Positions 25,685-32,705 of a DNA stretch of 45,198 bases are shown here, in pieces (position 1 is the first letter of the stretch; each line of letters opens with the position of its first letter). This DNA comes from Candidatus Abyssobacteria bacterium SURF_17 (GTDB lineage: Bacteria > Abyssobacteria > SURF-5), in contig QZKI01000055.1 in assembly GCA_003598055.1 (NCBI GenBank), forward strand, positions 1-45,198. Direction: 5' to 3'. The translations under genes and the position numbers were made by a program. The notes below the pieces were generated by a model. It did not search any database and was not told the origin of the DNA. It was given only the letters and a program-made list of their open reading frames with translations.

Positions 25685-26374
25685 TTGAGCAAGCCGGACA
25701 AAGAAACATACGACTGGAAGTTTCGTCTCCTGCTTGCAATCGGGCCGAGGCTGTTCTACCTTCTTGCCCACACACTCTATCGAACATGCAGAATAACCGT
25801 CATCGGAAAGGAAAACGAAGATCAGTTCCTGCGGCAGGACAAGCCGAGCCTGTTTGTTTCATGGCATCAGGGACTGCTCTACTACGTGTATCATTTCCGC
25901 AATCGAAACGGTATTATCATGGTAAGCCAGAGCAAGGATGGCGAAATCATCGATAGGGTCCTCACATTGTTCGGTTATCAAAGCGCGCGAGGCTCGAGCA
26001 CGCGCGGAGGGAAGCAGGCGCTCGATGTTATGACTGATACAATCAATCGCACCCGGTGCAGTGGCGGGCTTGTCGCCGATGCGCCACGCGGGCCGTTCGG
26101 CGTCGCCAAGATCGGCATCATAAAGCTGGCAAAGGAAACAGGCCTGCCGCTCATTCCGGTGATGTGGTGGGCAAAAAGAAAGATTATGTTCAACAGTTGG
26201 GACAAGACACTCCTGCCACTCCCGTTCACACGAATCGTGTTCTTCTACGAGCCCCCGATATTCGTGCCGCCAGACGCGACAAACGAGGACATGGAACAAA
26301 TGCGCTCGGACCTGACAGACCAATTAAATCGAATGCACAAACAAGCACAGGAGTATTTTGAAATAAGATCGTGA
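25685..26374 (+). CDS. DUF374-type lysophospholipid acyltransferase family protein
   Basis: 229 residues starting at a TTG with GGAG about 8 nt upstream. The fold is that of the LPLAT/glycerol-3-phosphate acyltransferase group: SWHQGLLYYVYHFRN (catalytic His at about residue 59), MVSQSKDGEIIDRVLTLFG, GSSTRGGKQAL, ADAPRGPFGVAKIGIIKLAK and IPVMWWAKRK. DUF374 proteins are found mainly in bacteria with an outer membrane and are thought to act on lipid A precursors or other membrane lipids; the exact acceptor is unknown. N-terminal hydrophobic segment suggests inner-membrane attachment. Lies between uppP and manC in an envelope-flavoured stretch. Confidence 0.83.
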   Translation: MSKPDKETYDWKFRLLLAIGPRLFYLLAHTLYRTCRITVIGKENEDQFLRQDKPSLFVSWHQGLLYYVYHFRNRNGIIMVSQSKDGEIIDRVLTLFGYQSARGSSTRGGKQALDVMTDTINRTRCSGGLVADAPRGPFGVAKIGIIKLAKETGLPLIPVMWWAKRKIMFNSWDKTLLPLPFTRIVFFYEPPIFVPPDATNEDMEQMRSDLTDQLNRMHKQAQEYFEIRS

Positions 26375-26405
26375 ACCGCCGGAGAAGATGTGGAGGACAT
26401 GAACA

Positions 26406-27497
26406 ATGGCCAAGCAACATCCCCCCATGTACGCGGTCATAATGGCAGGCGGCTCGGGCACACGACTGTGGCCGAAAAGCCGTAAGAAGAAACCGAAGCA
26501 GCTCCTTGACATCGTCAGCAGCAAGACGATGATCCAGGAAACAGTCGAAAGACTCAGCCCTCTCATCGACGGCAACCATACATTTATCGTGGTAGGACGC
26601 ATGCATTTCGAATACATTAACGAGCAACTCGTCCATGTCCCTACAGAGAATATCCTGGTCGAGCCCGAAGGGAAGAATACCGCCCCCTGCATCGGATTGG
26701 CGGCCATCCACATCAGGGCACGTGACAAAGACGCCGTCATGGTCGTGCTGCCATCCGACCACCTCATTCGCAATGATGCCCGCTTCCGAAAAACACTTCG
26801 GGCCTCAACAGAAGTCGCCCAATCCGGAAACCATCTTGTTACCATCGGCATCCAGCCCACGTTCCCCGAAACCGGCTACGGATACATTCAAATCGGGAAG
26901 AAGGTGGATACGGTTCACGGTGAGGATGTCTTCAAGGTGGTCGCTTTCAAAGAGAAACCCTCGCTCGCCGTGGCAAAAAAATTCCTGAAGTCCGGCAATT
27001 ACATGTGGAACAGCGGAATGTTCGTGTGGAAGGCGACCGCCATCCTCGAGCAGATTAAGATACACCTGCCCGACCTCTACAGAGGATTGTTGCAGATAGA
27101 GACCGCCATAGGGGAGGACGATGAAAACAAGGTCGTAGATGAGGTCTACGCTTCCCTCAAACCGGAATCCATCGATTTCGGCGTCATGGAAAGGGCAGAG
27201 GATGTCCTGTTCCTTAAAGGCGATTTCGGCTGGAACGATATCGGCAGTTGGGCAGCCATGGAGCAAATATGGCCGAAGGATAGAGACGGTAATTTCCTCC
27301 ATGCAGAGGTAGTTTCAATAGAATCCACGGGCAATATCATCCATAGCACCAAAAAGCTCGTCGCAGTCATAGGCTTGAAGGACATCGTCATCATCGAAAC
27401 CGATGACGCGCTCCTCGTGTGCCCGAAAGAACGCGCACCCGACGTCCGCCGCGTCGTCGACGAGTTGAAAAAACGCGGCCTCGATTCCTATCTGTAA
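26406..27497 (+). CDS. manC: mannose-1-phosphate guanylyltransferase
   Basis: 363 residues, single nucleotidyltransferase domain. Signature MAGGSGTRLWPKSRKKKPKQ (residues 13-32) binds GTP and mannose-1-P; further blocks are EPEGKNTAPCIGLAAIH, VLPSDHLI, FKEKPSLAVAKKF and GDFGWNDIGSWAAM. Makes GDP-mannose. The C-terminal isomerase domain of two-domain ManC/AlgA proteins is absent, fitting the separate manA gene. GGAGG is 9 nt before the ATG. Ends with the normal short beta-helix segment (SIESTGNIIHSTKKLVAVIG; IETDDALLVCPKER). Confidence 0.94.
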   Translation: MAKQHPPMYAVIMAGGSGTRLWPKSRKKKPKQLLDIVSSKTMIQETVERLSPLIDGNHTFIVVGRMHFEYINEQLVHVPTENILVEPEGKNTAPCIGLAAIHIRARDKDAVMVVLPSDHLIRNDARFRKTLRASTEVAQSGNHLVTIGIQPTFPETGYGYIQIGKKVDTVHGEDVFKVVAFKEKPSLAVAKKFLKSGNYMWNSGMFVWKATAILEQIKIHLPDLYRGLLQIETAIGEDDENKVVDEVYASLKPESIDFGVMERAEDVLFLKGDFGWNDIGSWAAMEQIWPKDRDGNFLHAEVVSIESTGNIIHSTKKLVAVIGLKDIVIIETDDALLVCPKERAPDVRRVVDELKKRGLDSYL

Positions 27498-27628
27498 TAA
27501 TCCGAGCGATGAGCCTTGGCACAAAAAGCGGGAGCAAAGAATTACGCTCTATTTCTCTGTTGGTGACGTACCATAGTAATGGACTGGCAATGAATTCGGT
27601 GAATCTCCGAATCGAGCCTTTTTTTCTC

Positions 27629-27722
27629 GTAGGGGCGAACCTTGTCGTCGCCCAAATCCGTAGGGGCGGCCCTGTGTGGCCGCCCACACGTGTTGTGAAC
27701 CTCGTGTTCGCCCTTAAGAAAG
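27629..27722. repeat. tandem GTAGGGGC palindromes, possibly nested
   Basis: GTAGGGGCGAACCTTGTCGT with CGCCC (27629-27653), then GTAGGGGCGGCCCTGTGTGG with CCGCCCACACG (27660-27690), then GTGAACCTCGTGTTCGCCC (27694-27713), which mirrors the first GGGCGAAC arm. The layout suggests one repeat inserted in another. They fill the gap upstream of the nucleoside hydrolase. Confidence 0.6.
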
Positions 27723-27729
27723 GCTCACC

Positions 27730-28650
27730 ATGACCCAACGCATAATCTTCGACACCGACATCGGAACCGACGTCGACGACGCATACGCGCTCTCCTTCCT
27801 GGCACATTGTCCCGAAGTCCACATCGAGGCCGTCACCACCGTATGGGCCGACCCGCTCCTCCGCGCGCGCATCGCGCGCAAACTGCTCAATCTGCTCGGA
27901 AAGCCACACATCCCCGTCGCAGTCGGCGAAAGCGCTCCGCTCAACCCCGCACGCGCAGCATTCCTCATGGGCAACGAAGGACGCGGCGTGCTCAACGGCA
28001 ACGAAAACCTGCGGCTGTCTGAAATCCCAGCCACAGCCCTCATCGAGTCGCTCCTCAAGAAATATCCTCACGAAATCAAGGTGCTCCTCATGGGTCCCGA
28101 GACCAACATGGGCAAGCTCCTCTCCGAAAAACCGGAACTGGCCGCGCTCGTCAAGGAATTCGTTATCATGGGCGGAATGCCGTTCTACAGCCCGAAGGAA
28201 ATGGCTCTCATCGGAGAGCGGCCGGTCGAATTCAATCTGACTTCAGACCCCGAGGCCGCCCGCACTGTGTTCGAATCCGGCGTGCCCATCACCATGGTCG
28301 GCGCCAACGTAACATTTCCCACGCTCTTGAAACAGGAACACATCGAGCGCATTCGCAACCATGGCGCCCCGGCTACCGATCTGCTTCACAGCATGACTAT
28401 CGAGTGGCTCAAGGTGTTCGACCTCGAGGAAACCTCCATGCACGACCCGCTCGCAGCCTCCGCGGCGTTCACCCTCGAGTTCCTCGACACCATGATGCTT
28501 AACGTAGCCGTCGAGACGAAAGGCGAATTCACAACCGGCCTCACCGTCGTCAACCGCTGCAACAACGCCGACTGGAACACCGTCCGCGTCGCCACCGAGG
28601 CTCGAAGCATCGAATTCATAAACTTCATGCTCAAGCGCATCCTTGTGTGA
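27730..28650 (+). CDS. inosine/uridine-preferring nucleoside hydrolase family protein
   Basis: 306 residues. The calcium-binding signature FDTDIGTDVDDAYAL is at residues 6-20, followed by IEAVTTVWADPLLRARIA, the short strand VLLMGPETNMGKLL, FVIMGGMPFYSP and the C-terminal metal ligand in SMHDPLAASAAF. Enzymes of this family cleave the N-glycosidic bond of ribonucleosides to base plus ribose. The usual substrate-contact stretch is not distinct enough to tell purine from pyrimidine preference. It is followed 200 nt later by a macro-domain gene, so a link to ADP-ribose or nicotinamide riboside breakdown is possible but unproven. Confidence 0.88.
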   Translation: MTQRIIFDTDIGTDVDDAYALSFLAHCPEVHIEAVTTVWADPLLRARIARKLLNLLGKPHIPVAVGESAPLNPARAAFLMGNEGRGVLNGNENLRLSEIPATALIESLLKKYPHEIKVLLMGPETNMGKLLSEKPELAALVKEFVIMGGMPFYSPKEMALIGERPVEFNLTSDPEAARTVFESGVPITMVGANVTFPTLLKQEHIERIRNHGAPATDLLHSMTIEWLKVFDLEETSMHDPLAASAAFTLEFLDTMMLNVAVETKGEFTTGLTVVNRCNNADWNTVRVATEARSIEFINFMLKRILV

Positions 28651-28736
28651 TGAGAACCGAACTCCACCATGCAGTCACTCTGAACGATCGGTCCCGCACT
28701 GCCCTATGGATTAACATGAAAAAGGGACATTGGTGG

Positions 28737-28828
28737 TCATTGCGAGCGGAGGGCCAAAGGCCCAAGCGAAGCAATCTCTCTATGCATCTTCAATATCCGC
28801 TCCGTGCCTTCGTGCCTTTGTGGTGAAA
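28737..28828. repeat. half GTCATTGCGAG element plus TTTGTGGTGAAA motif
   Basis: GTCATTGCGAGCGGAGGGCC, AAGCGAAGCAATCTCTCTAT and GCATCTTCAATA (28737-28790) match one half of the element at 2162-2263; the other half is missing. It then joins CGTGCCTTCGTGCC with TTTGTGGTGAAAC (28804-28828), a copy of the TTTGCG motif. Confidence 0.6.
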
Positions 28829-28853
28829 CAAACCCGCTTCAGGAGCCCGCGCT

Positions 28854-29447
28854 ATGCCGCTCAACATCATCCTCTGCGACATCAATAAGAAAATCACCGC
28901 CGCATGGCAACAGCACTTCGAGGGCGTCGAGAACGTCGAAGTGCATCACGGCAACATCTTCGAGGTCGAAGCCGATGCGCTCGTGAGCCCGGCCAACAGC
29001 TTCGGGTTCATGGACGGCGGACTCGACTACGCCATCAGCGAGTTCTTCGACTGGAAAATTCAGCCGCGCGTGCAGGCCGTGTTGCAGAAGAAGCATCATG
29101 GTGAGCTGCCGGTGGGGCAAGCCGAGGTCGTGGAAACGGGCGAAAAGCGATTCCCTTACCTCATTTGCGCGCCCACGATGCGCACGCCTGCCGACGTGAG
29201 CCAAACCCTCAACGCCTACCTCGCCATGCGCGCAATACTCATCGCCATCCGGCGCTTCAACAAAGCGCATCCGAACGCAATCAAGTCCGTCGTGATTCCC
29301 GGCCTCGGAACCGCTGTCGGGAAAATGCCCGCCGACCGCTGCGCCCGCCAGATGCGCGCCGCCTACGACAACATCGTCGGCGGCCACATCTACCATTTCA
29401 ACTCATTGCGTGAAGCCCGCCGCGAAGAACGAAAACTCCTCGAGTGA
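28854..29447 (+). CDS. macro domain protein
   Basis: 197 residues. A single macro domain: strand and loop VHHGNIFEVEADALVSPANS, the ADP-ribose contact loop FGFMDGGLDYAISEFF, FPYLICAPTMRTP, and the second phosphate loop VIPGLGTAVGKMP. Macro domains bind ADP-ribose, O-acetyl-ADP-ribose or related nucleotides and some remove ADP-ribose from proteins or nucleic acids. The GGLD in place of the common GGGVD leaves catalytic ability uncertain. A similar form occurs in phage- and tail-associated macro domains. Sits behind a nucleoside hydrolase on the same strand. Confidence 0.85.
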   Translation: MPLNIILCDINKKITAAWQQHFEGVENVEVHHGNIFEVEADALVSPANSFGFMDGGLDYAISEFFDWKIQPRVQAVLQKKHHGELPVGQAEVVETGEKRFPYLICAPTMRTPADVSQTLNAYLAMRAILIAIRRFNKAHPNAIKSVVIPGLGTAVGKMPADRCARQMRAAYDNIVGGHIYHFNSLREARREERKLLE

Positions 29448-29567
29448 GTCGAAACCAACGCAGGAAACCGAATCAGGTTCATTCTTGTGAGGACAGCAGT
29501 TCAGGAAATGAAAACGAGTAGCACGGGAGGAATAGAGGGGAGCTCGCCCTTGCTCAAAGAGCCTTGA

Positions 29568-29606
29568 CTACTTCTTTGCGCTCTTTGCGCCTTTGCGTTA
29601 AAAAAT
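29568..29606 (+). repeat. TTTGCG repeat copy
   Basis: CTTCTTTGCGCTCTTTGCG then CCTTTGCGTTAAAAAA. Lies between the convergent macro-domain and DUF1330-like genes; the rest of 29448-29626 shows nothing else. Confidence 0.5.
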
Positions 29607-29626
29607 CTGTTTGCAGTGCGGTGGTC

Positions 29627-29938
29627 CTATTTCGTTCCCTCGGAGGACGCACTCACTCCCTCAACCACAATCGCCCTCGTCCTCGTGGACCGCTCGCGAA
29701 GAGGCGACACCGAAGCATATTCGGGCGACGCCAGCCACTTTTGAAGCTCCTGGCGCGAGGGAAACTCTATTAAGATGATTCGCTGCGGACGCCAGTTCCC
29801 CGAAAGCACAGTCACCTTTCCGCCGCGCGCCAGATACCGCCCTCCATACTGAGTGACGATATCGGCCACTTTCTCCACATACTCAGCATACCCGTCCGTA
29901 TCAACCACCTGCACATCCACAATCAAGTAGACTGACAT
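29627..29938 (-). CDS. DUF1330-like ferredoxin-fold protein
   Basis: 103 residues from the ATG at 29938, with GGAG 7 nt upstream. Begins MSVYLIVDVQVVDTDGYAEY, followed by YGGRYLARGGKVTVLSGNW, IILIEFPSRQELQKWLASPE and YASVSPLRERST, the standard DUF1330 pattern: a small dimeric alpha-beta barrel related to monooxygenases of the ABM type. No function is established for the family. An upstream start at 29953 would add five residues. Convergent with the macro-domain gene. Confidence 0.83.
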   Translation of the reverse strand: MSVYLIVDVQVVDTDGYAEYVEKVADIVTQYGGRYLARGGKVTVLSGNWRPQRIILIEFPSRQELQKWLASPEYASVSPLRERSTRTRAIVVEGVSASSEGTK

Positions 29939-29996
29939 TTCATGCTCCATCACTTGCTATCACCCTTGGTCAAAATAGCAAGCACCCTCTTGATTA

Positions 29997-30061
29997 TTCC
30001 TTTGCGCGCTTTGCGCCTCGCGTCTGCGACCCTCGGGTCTATGACCCCTTTGCGGTGAAAT
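29997..30061 (+). repeat. TTTGCG repeat copy, extended
   Basis: TTCCTTTGCGCGCTTTGCG, CGTCTGCGACCCTCGGGTC and CCCCTTTGCGGTGAAATG. Contains the same CTGCGACCC insert as the copy near 230-250. Confidence 0.5.
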
Positions 30062-30124
30062 GCGAAGGAGGAATCTAAAATCCAAAATATAAACTTCCGC
30101 ATTCATCAAGCGCACCCTGCAGAT

Positions 30125-30358
30125 TTACTTCTTCTTCCCCTTTCGCCCTTCACCTTGCTCCTTTCGCATCTTGTTCCTCTTGTTCTTCGGGCTCGGCTCA
30201 TCAGCGCCAGAGAGTTCCACATACGCATCATGCGCCATGCAGCCCTTCTCCCAGTGCCCCCGCACCCGTTTCCCAATGAACGAATCCGGATACTTCCGCG
30301 CGATATTACACCCGGGACACACCTTGTTCCATGCCGCCAGCACCTTCTTCGCTTCCAT
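30125..30358 (-). CDS. small unknown protein with CPGC motif and basic tail
   Basis: 77 residues. The ATG at 30358 follows a strong AAAGGAG at 7 nt, so I prefer it to the longer frame from 30475. Contains WNKVCPGCNIARKYPDSFIG and HWEKGCMAHDAYVEL: cysteines at about 14, 17 and 40 and histidines at about 35 and 43 could bind a metal. The last ~25 residues are Lys/Arg-rich (PKNKRNKMRKEQGEGRKGKK), as in nucleic acid-binding proteins or ribosome-associated tails. I do not recognise the family. It is isolated between repeats on the ilvD strand. Confidence 0.55.
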   Translation of the reverse strand: MEAKKVLAAWNKVCPGCNIARKYPDSFIGKRVRGHWEKGCMAHDAYVELSGADEPSPKNKRNKMRKEQGEGRKGKKK

Positions 30359-30523
30359 ATATGACTCCTTTCTCACCGCTCTATTAAGTGACGACAATCG
30401 CTCTCCAGAATAGTCGATAAGACCATCAATTTTTTCTGGAACCATGAGGTCCGATACTTTGCAATGAGAGGACAACGCACACCCATACGTTTCCGGTTTT
30501 TTCTCGTCTTTCGTCTTACTCCT

Positions 30524-30565
30524 TTCGCCTGCTCTTTCTTTGCGACTTTGCGGTTAAGAAAACGT
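30524..30565 (+). repeat. TTTGCG repeat copy, diverged
   Basis: CTTTCTTTGCGACTTTGCG then GTTAAGAAAACG, between the 77-residue gene and ilvD. Confidence 0.4.
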
Positions 30566-30611
30566 TTGGGACAACAGCCAATTGCGCGATTGATGATGCG
30601 AATACTGTGAC

Positions 30612-32228
30612 CTATGCCCTCACCACCGCCCCCAAATGCGCCGAGGAAACGAGCGCGGCATACTTGGCGAGGTGCCCGGTCAGCTTTCTCTGAGGCGCAT
30701 GCCACTGGCGCAGGCGCTTGTCCATCTCCGTCTCCGAAATCTCAAGCTCCAGCTTCCGGCCAGGAATGTCAATCCGAATCATGTCGCCATTCCTCACCGC
30801 CGCCAGCGGCCCGCCCACATACGCCTCCGGACACACATGTCCGACGGCAGGCCCGCGCGTGAAACCCGAAAAACGCGCATCCGTCACAATCGCCACCTTT
30901 TCCTCGAGCCCCATCTGAAACAACTGCTCCGTGACCGTCAGTATCTCGCGCATGCCCGGCCCGCCCTTCGGGCCTTCGTTCCGGATAACGACAACCTCGC
31001 CCTCCTTGAACTCGCGATTCAGTGCGGCCACGATGGACTCCGCCTCATTCTCGAAAACGCGCGCAGGCCCGCGATGCACAAGCATAGATTCCGGCACTCC
31101 GCTCTGCTTCACGACCGCCGTATCCGGCGCCAGGTTCCCTCGCAGAATCGCAATGCCGCCCCCGGCATGGAACGGATTCGACCGAGGTCGAATCACCTCC
31201 TCATCAAGCACCCAGCGCCCCACAAGATTCTCAGCAATCGTCTTGCCCGTCACCGTGAGCGCGCCGCCATGCAGCAATTCACCGAGTTGAATCATGATAG
31301 CAGGCACGCCGCCGGCCTTGTAGATGTCAAGGATGAAATACGGCCCCGACGGCATCCCCCCGCAGATATGCGGCACGCGCTTCGAGAATGCATCGAACTC
31401 ATCTATCGCCAACTCAATGCCAAGCTCATCGGCAAGCGCGAGGATGTGAAGCACCGCGTTCGTCGAGCCGCCCGATGCCATCTGGACGGAAACCGCATTT
31501 TCAAGCGCTTCTCGCGTCATGATCCTGCGGGGAGTTATTTCAGCTTCCAAAAGCCGCATCACCTGCATGCCGCTCTGTTTCGCCTGCACGATCTTCTCGG
31601 ACTGAACCGCATGCGTCGTCGCCGAGCCCGGCAAACTCATCCCAAGAGCCTCCGTAAGGAACTGCATCGTATTCGCCGTTCCCATTCCGGAACATGCGCC
31701 TGCGCTCGGACAGCAAAGCTGACTGAGTATCCGTGGAGCCTCCTTCGGCAAAAACATATCAAACGGGAGCATCGGCCCGCCCGTCACGAATATCGATGGG
31801 AGGTCAAGCCGGGCCGCCGCCATCAGGTGGGCGGGAATAATCTTGTCGCACGACGAAATGAACACGAGCGCATCCAGATGGTGCGCAAGCACCATCGTCT
31901 CGACCGAATCCGCAATCAAATCGCGCTGTGGCAGCACGTACTTCATTCCCTCGAGCCCGTTCCCGTATCCGTCGCATGGCGCAGGCGTGTCAAACTCAAG
32001 CGGAGTACCGCCACCGATGCGCACCCCCGTCTTTACGGCATCCGCAACCTCACGCAGATGAACGTGGCCGGGCGTAAGCTCGGTCCACGAATTCACAATG
32101 CCGACCAGCGGCCGATTCATCTCTTCCTCAGTAAGCCCAATGCACTTGAACAGCTCGCGCCTCACAAGCGCCGTCGCCGTCCTGTCAACATTCTCGAGCA
32201 AAACCTGACTCCTAATCTTCTTTGTCAC
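30612..32228 (-). CDS. ilvD: dihydroxy-acid dehydratase
   Basis: 538 residues, starting at a GTG with AAAGGA 8-9 nt upstream. Dehydrates 2,3-dihydroxy-isovalerate and -methylvalerate in valine, leucine and isoleucine synthesis. Iron-sulfur and active-site blocks: CDGYGNGLEGMKYVLPQRDL, FISSCDKIIPAHLMAA, LCCPSAGACSGMGTANTMQF, SGGSTNAVLH and DARFSGFTRGPAVGHVCPEA. Length fits the short IlvD form (E. coli is about 616). Stands alone with no other ilv or leu genes in view. A long open frame on the opposite strand (30636-32672) is its shadow. Related sugar-acid dehydratases (Edd, AraC type) are less likely given the motifs. Confidence 0.93.
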   Translation of the reverse strand: MTKKIRSQVLLENVDRTATALVRRELFKCIGLTEEEMNRPLVGIVNSWTELTPGHVHLREVADAVKTGVRIGGGTPLEFDTPAPCDGYGNGLEGMKYVLPQRDLIADSVETMVLAHHLDALVFISSCDKIIPAHLMAAARLDLPSIFVTGGPMLPFDMFLPKEAPRILSQLCCPSAGACSGMGTANTMQFLTEALGMSLPGSATTHAVQSEKIVQAKQSGMQVMRLLEAEITPRRIMTREALENAVSVQMASGGSTNAVLHILALADELGIELAIDEFDAFSKRVPHICGGMPSGPYFILDIYKAGGVPAIMIQLGELLHGGALTVTGKTIAENLVGRWVLDEEVIRPRSNPFHAGGGIAILRGNLAPDTAVVKQSGVPESMLVHRGPARVFENEAESIVAALNREFKEGEVVVIRNEGPKGGPGMREILTVTEQLFQMGLEEKVAIVTDARFSGFTRGPAVGHVCPEAYVGGPLAAVRNGDMIRIDIPGRKLELEISETEMDKRLRQWHAPQRKLTGHLAKYAALVSSAHLGAVVRA

Positions 32229-32640
32229 AGTGTATTCCTTTCTTTACCCATGACGAACACAGGCCTCCTTCTATACGCAGATTCGGCCATTTCTCGCGGA
32301 GGGAACCCAACCGCAAAGAGCCACCCCCCGGTACGAGTCGCACCGCTTGCAGGAAAAAGCTTCCTTTACTTGCACAAATATCATGATACAGTTTCGAATA
32401 TGTGTCCGTACAATTTTTACCGCACCCGCACGGGTGTGTCAAGGAATTTCCGGCACCCCCGACAGAAAGATAGGCATTCGAAACACGGGATTGTTCACTT
32501 CTTCGAAGAAAAAGGCCGATTATCTGGCTTTACGGTTCGGCGGTTTCCGACGGAACGATTCTACCGTTCGGCCGTATCAGTGTTATTCATAACTATTTTG
32601 AATACAATATGTTACGCCCTTAGATGGCGGCTGGTCATCC
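32229..32640. other. divergent intergenic space between ilvD and tldD
   Basis: About 410 bases without a supportable gene and, unlike other gaps here, without the GTAGGGGC or TTTGCG repeats. It contains a small palindrome TATCATGATA (about 32382-32391) and an AT-rich stretch near 32581-32612 that may hold promoter elements for either side. Confidence 0.4.
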
Positions 32641-32669
32641 TTGACTTTGGGCTGCACCAAACATATAAT
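32641..32669 (+). promoter_or_regulatory. strong sigma-70 promoter for tldD and the DnaA-like gene
   Basis: TTGACT (32641-32646), 17-base spacer, perfect TATAAT (32664-32669). Transcription would start near 32676, giving a short leader with AGGGGG before the tldD start. The best promoter match in the window. Confidence 0.75.
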
Positions 32670-32705
32670 TGAACCAGTTCCAAATCGGAAAGGGGGCTGA
32701 AAAGC

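Noticed and set aside
30636..32672. Open frame of 678 codons on the plus strand
   Set aside because: It lies opposite ilvD for most of its length, is Arg/His-rich with no domain, and ilvD has all its catalytic motifs; a shadow frame of GC-rich coding DNA.
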